Of a stretch of 39,668 nt of DNA, positions 38,365 to 39,668 are shown one piece after another. Location of the stretch: positions 1 through 39,668 of the forward strand of contig NZ_JADIJR010000027.1 of the NCBI RefSeq assembly GCF_017355365.1, in the 5' to 3' direction. This stretch comes from Microbacterium sp. SD291. GTDB lineage: Bacteria > Actinomycetota > Actinomycetes > Actinomycetales > Microbacteriaceae. A program made the translations under genes and the position numbers. The notes beneath the pieces were generated by a model that did not search any database, was not told the DNA's origin, and saw nothing but the letters and a program-made list of their open reading frames with translations. Position 1 is the first letter of the stretch. Each line of letters starts with the position of its first letter.

Positions 38365-39668
38365 ATGGGAACCATCCTCGACGACGACCTCGAGCAGCAC
38401 CGTGCGCTGCTCGACGCGTGGGTGGAGAAGAAGCGCGAGATCGCCCGGCTCGAAGCCGAGGCCTACGAGCTGCTGGCGGCGAGGGTGAAGGTCCGCGAAG
38501 CCGATGCCCGCGAGAACCCGCATCATCGCGAGGCGATCGAGCGGTCGATGATCGCCGAGTACTCGGCCGCCGCGCATACGTCGAAGTACAGCATCGAGAG
38601 AGCCTTCGCAGACGCCGCTTTCCTGCACTGCTCGTCGCCGCAGGTCGCGTATGCCTCGGCACGCGAGTCTTTCCAGCACGGGGACATCACGGCGGCGCAT
38701 GTTCACGAGATCGTCGAGGCCGGCTTCGTCGTGCGGCAGGCGGTCGGCGAGGGCCGGGCGGATGCCGAGACACTGAAGCTCTTCGACGTCGCGGCCACCG
38801 TCGTCGCCGAGAGCGACACCCCGACGCGCACCCGCGCGCAGCTGCGGCAGCTCGCCGCCTCTCTCGTGGGCGAGACCGTCGTCGAGCAGCACAAGCGTGC
38901 CGCAGGCGAGCGGTCCGTCAGCGTGCGCTCGGTCGGCGACGGACTCGCACTGCTGCAGGTCGTGCTGCCCGAGTATCTCGCCAACGCGATCCTCGACCGG
39001 CTCACACAGATGGCCCGGCAGGTCATCTCGGTGAGCGGCGATCGAGAGCCGGTGCTCTCCGCAGACGTCCTCGATCTCGGCGCCGACCCTGTGTTCCCCG
39101 AGGACCTCGCCCCCGACGACCCCCTTCTCGACGCGCTCGACGACCCCGCACTCGACGACCGCATCATCTTCGGCGAGGGCGGCACCTTCACCGTCGATCC
39201 TTTTTCCGATCGCGACGTCGAGCAGATCCCCTCCGACGAGCGCACGATGGACCAGGTCCGCGCCGATCTCGCCACTGATCTGCTCCTGGCATCCACGCCG
39301 AGCGAGGCGAACGGCACCGGGCTCGACAACATCCGGGGCAACGTCCAGGTCACCATCTCCGGCTCCACGCTCATCGGCGCAGACGACCGCCCCGCCGAGC
39401 TCGACGGATACGGTCCGATCCACCCCGACATCGCCCGCGACCTCGCCAGCCGCAACGGCGGATGGACGCGCCTGTTCCAGGACCCGACCGGAATGGTGAC
39501 CGAGACCGACACATACAGCCCCACAGAGGGCATGCGGCGCTTCCTCCGCGCGCGAGATCAGCACTGCCGGTTCCCCGGATGCCGGATGCCCGTGCACCGA
39601 TGCCAGATCGACCACAACCACGACCACGCCAAAGGCGGCAGAACCGAGATCAGCAATCTCTGCCTGTT
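38365..39668 (+). CDS. DUF222 and HNH endonuclease domain protein, 3' end missing
   Basis: The frame is open from the ATG at 38365 to the window end (434 codons), so the stop codon is outside. The first part (about 1-330) is the helical DUF222 region, and the C terminus holds the HNH motif: CRFPGCRMP with zinc cysteines, CQIDHNHDHAKGGRTEISNLCL with the H-N-H residues. Such 13E12-like genes are numerous and repeated in actinobacterial genomes and their roles are poorly known. Some mycobacterial members are SOS-induced, consistent with the LexA-like box upstream. A nuclease activity is predicted from motif only. Confidence 0.9.
   Translation, partial: MGTILDDDLEQHRALLDAWVEKKREIARLEAEAYELLAARVKVREADARENPHHREAIERSMIAEYSAAAHTSKYSIERAFADAAFLHCSSPQVAYASARESFQHGDITAAHVHEIVEAGFVVRQAVGEGRADAETLKLFDVAATVVAESDTPTRTRAQLRQLAASLVGETVVEQHKRAAGERSVSVRSVGDGLALLQVVLPEYLANAILDRLTQMARQVISVSGDREPVLSADVLDLGADPVFPEDLAPDDPLLDALDDPALDDRIIFGEGGTFTVDPFSDRDVEQIPSDERTMDQVRADLATDLLLASTPSEANGTGLDNIRGNVQVTISGSTLIGADDRPAELDGYGPIHPDIARDLASRNGGWTRLFQDPTGMVTETDTYSPTEGMRRFLRARDQHCRFPGCRMPVHRCQIDHNHDHAKGGRTEISNLCL

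Noticed and set aside
36676..39627. Minus-strand frame of 983 codons
   Set aside because: It is antisense to the ABC ATPase tail and the HNH gene. The Val/Leu repeats mirror the plus-strand repeats, and it runs through the real minus-strand gene in another frame.
1..39668. Insertion sequences, prophage, tRNA and rRNA genes
   Set aside because: I looked for transposase, integrase and capsid motifs and for tRNA-like cloverleaf ends and found none that I could support.

Overview
The window looks like the chromosome of a high-GC actinobacterium, most likely Microbacteriaceae and probably Microbacterium or a near relative. This is inferred from the strong G/C bias at third codon positions, GTG starts, many leaderless-type promoters (TAnnnT box, 6-7 nt, start codon), a DUF222/HNH nuclease gene, and the very frequent word GGATGC/GCATCC. 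I see no transposase, integrase, phage gene, tRNA, rRNA or CRISPR array. Almost all genes look like ordinary housekeeping or sugar-metabolism chromosome genes.

Layout. 1-1200: a nuclease-like hypothetical gene flanked by copies of a palindromic repeat. 1204-5877: sugar catabolism, with an amidohydrolase and divergent GntR/FCD regulator, a small transaldolase-like aldolase, and divergent rbsK-rbsD-GntR/UTRA. 5900-7500: a Cds1-like PLP enzyme and a double-ACT protein. 7516-12820: a GntR/FCD regulator divergent from a class V aminotransferase gene that heads a carbohydrate ABC importer (binding lipoprotein and two permeases, no ATPase). 12950-18069: aldo/keto reductase, two membrane proteins (one DUF4407), a SixA-like phosphatase, and a TetR/quinone-reductase divergent pair. 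18155-23926: rlmN, a membrane-anchored protein with two L7/L12-type domains, an ankyrin lipoprotein with a TSUP permease, two SDR enzymes and a DUF488 protein. 23957-26950: a TPP riboswitch controlling the thiamine-precursor ECF importer ykoE-ykoD-ykoC. 27033-29270: a D,D-carboxypeptidase-like gene followed by about 750 bp of non-coding tandem repeats and hairpins. 29271-33829: a two-gene asymmetric ABC exporter divergent from a RidA gene. 33876-37692: a 3-hydroxyisobutyryl-CoA hydrolase-like gene and an orphan ABC ATPase with a 583-residue acidic, repeat-rich, His-ended tail. 37767-39668: a small PH-like protein and a DUF222/HNH nuclease gene, cut by the window end, with an SOS-box-like site on its promoter.

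The least conventional features are: the dispersed palindrome family (1, 1121 and 22614); the repeat block at 28504-29260; the orphan ABC ATPase tail; the tandem L12-like membrane protein beside rlmN; the SOS-like box at 38339; and the leaderless promoter architecture, which also settles several start codons. No single locus here is clearly a new multi-gene defence or biosynthetic system.
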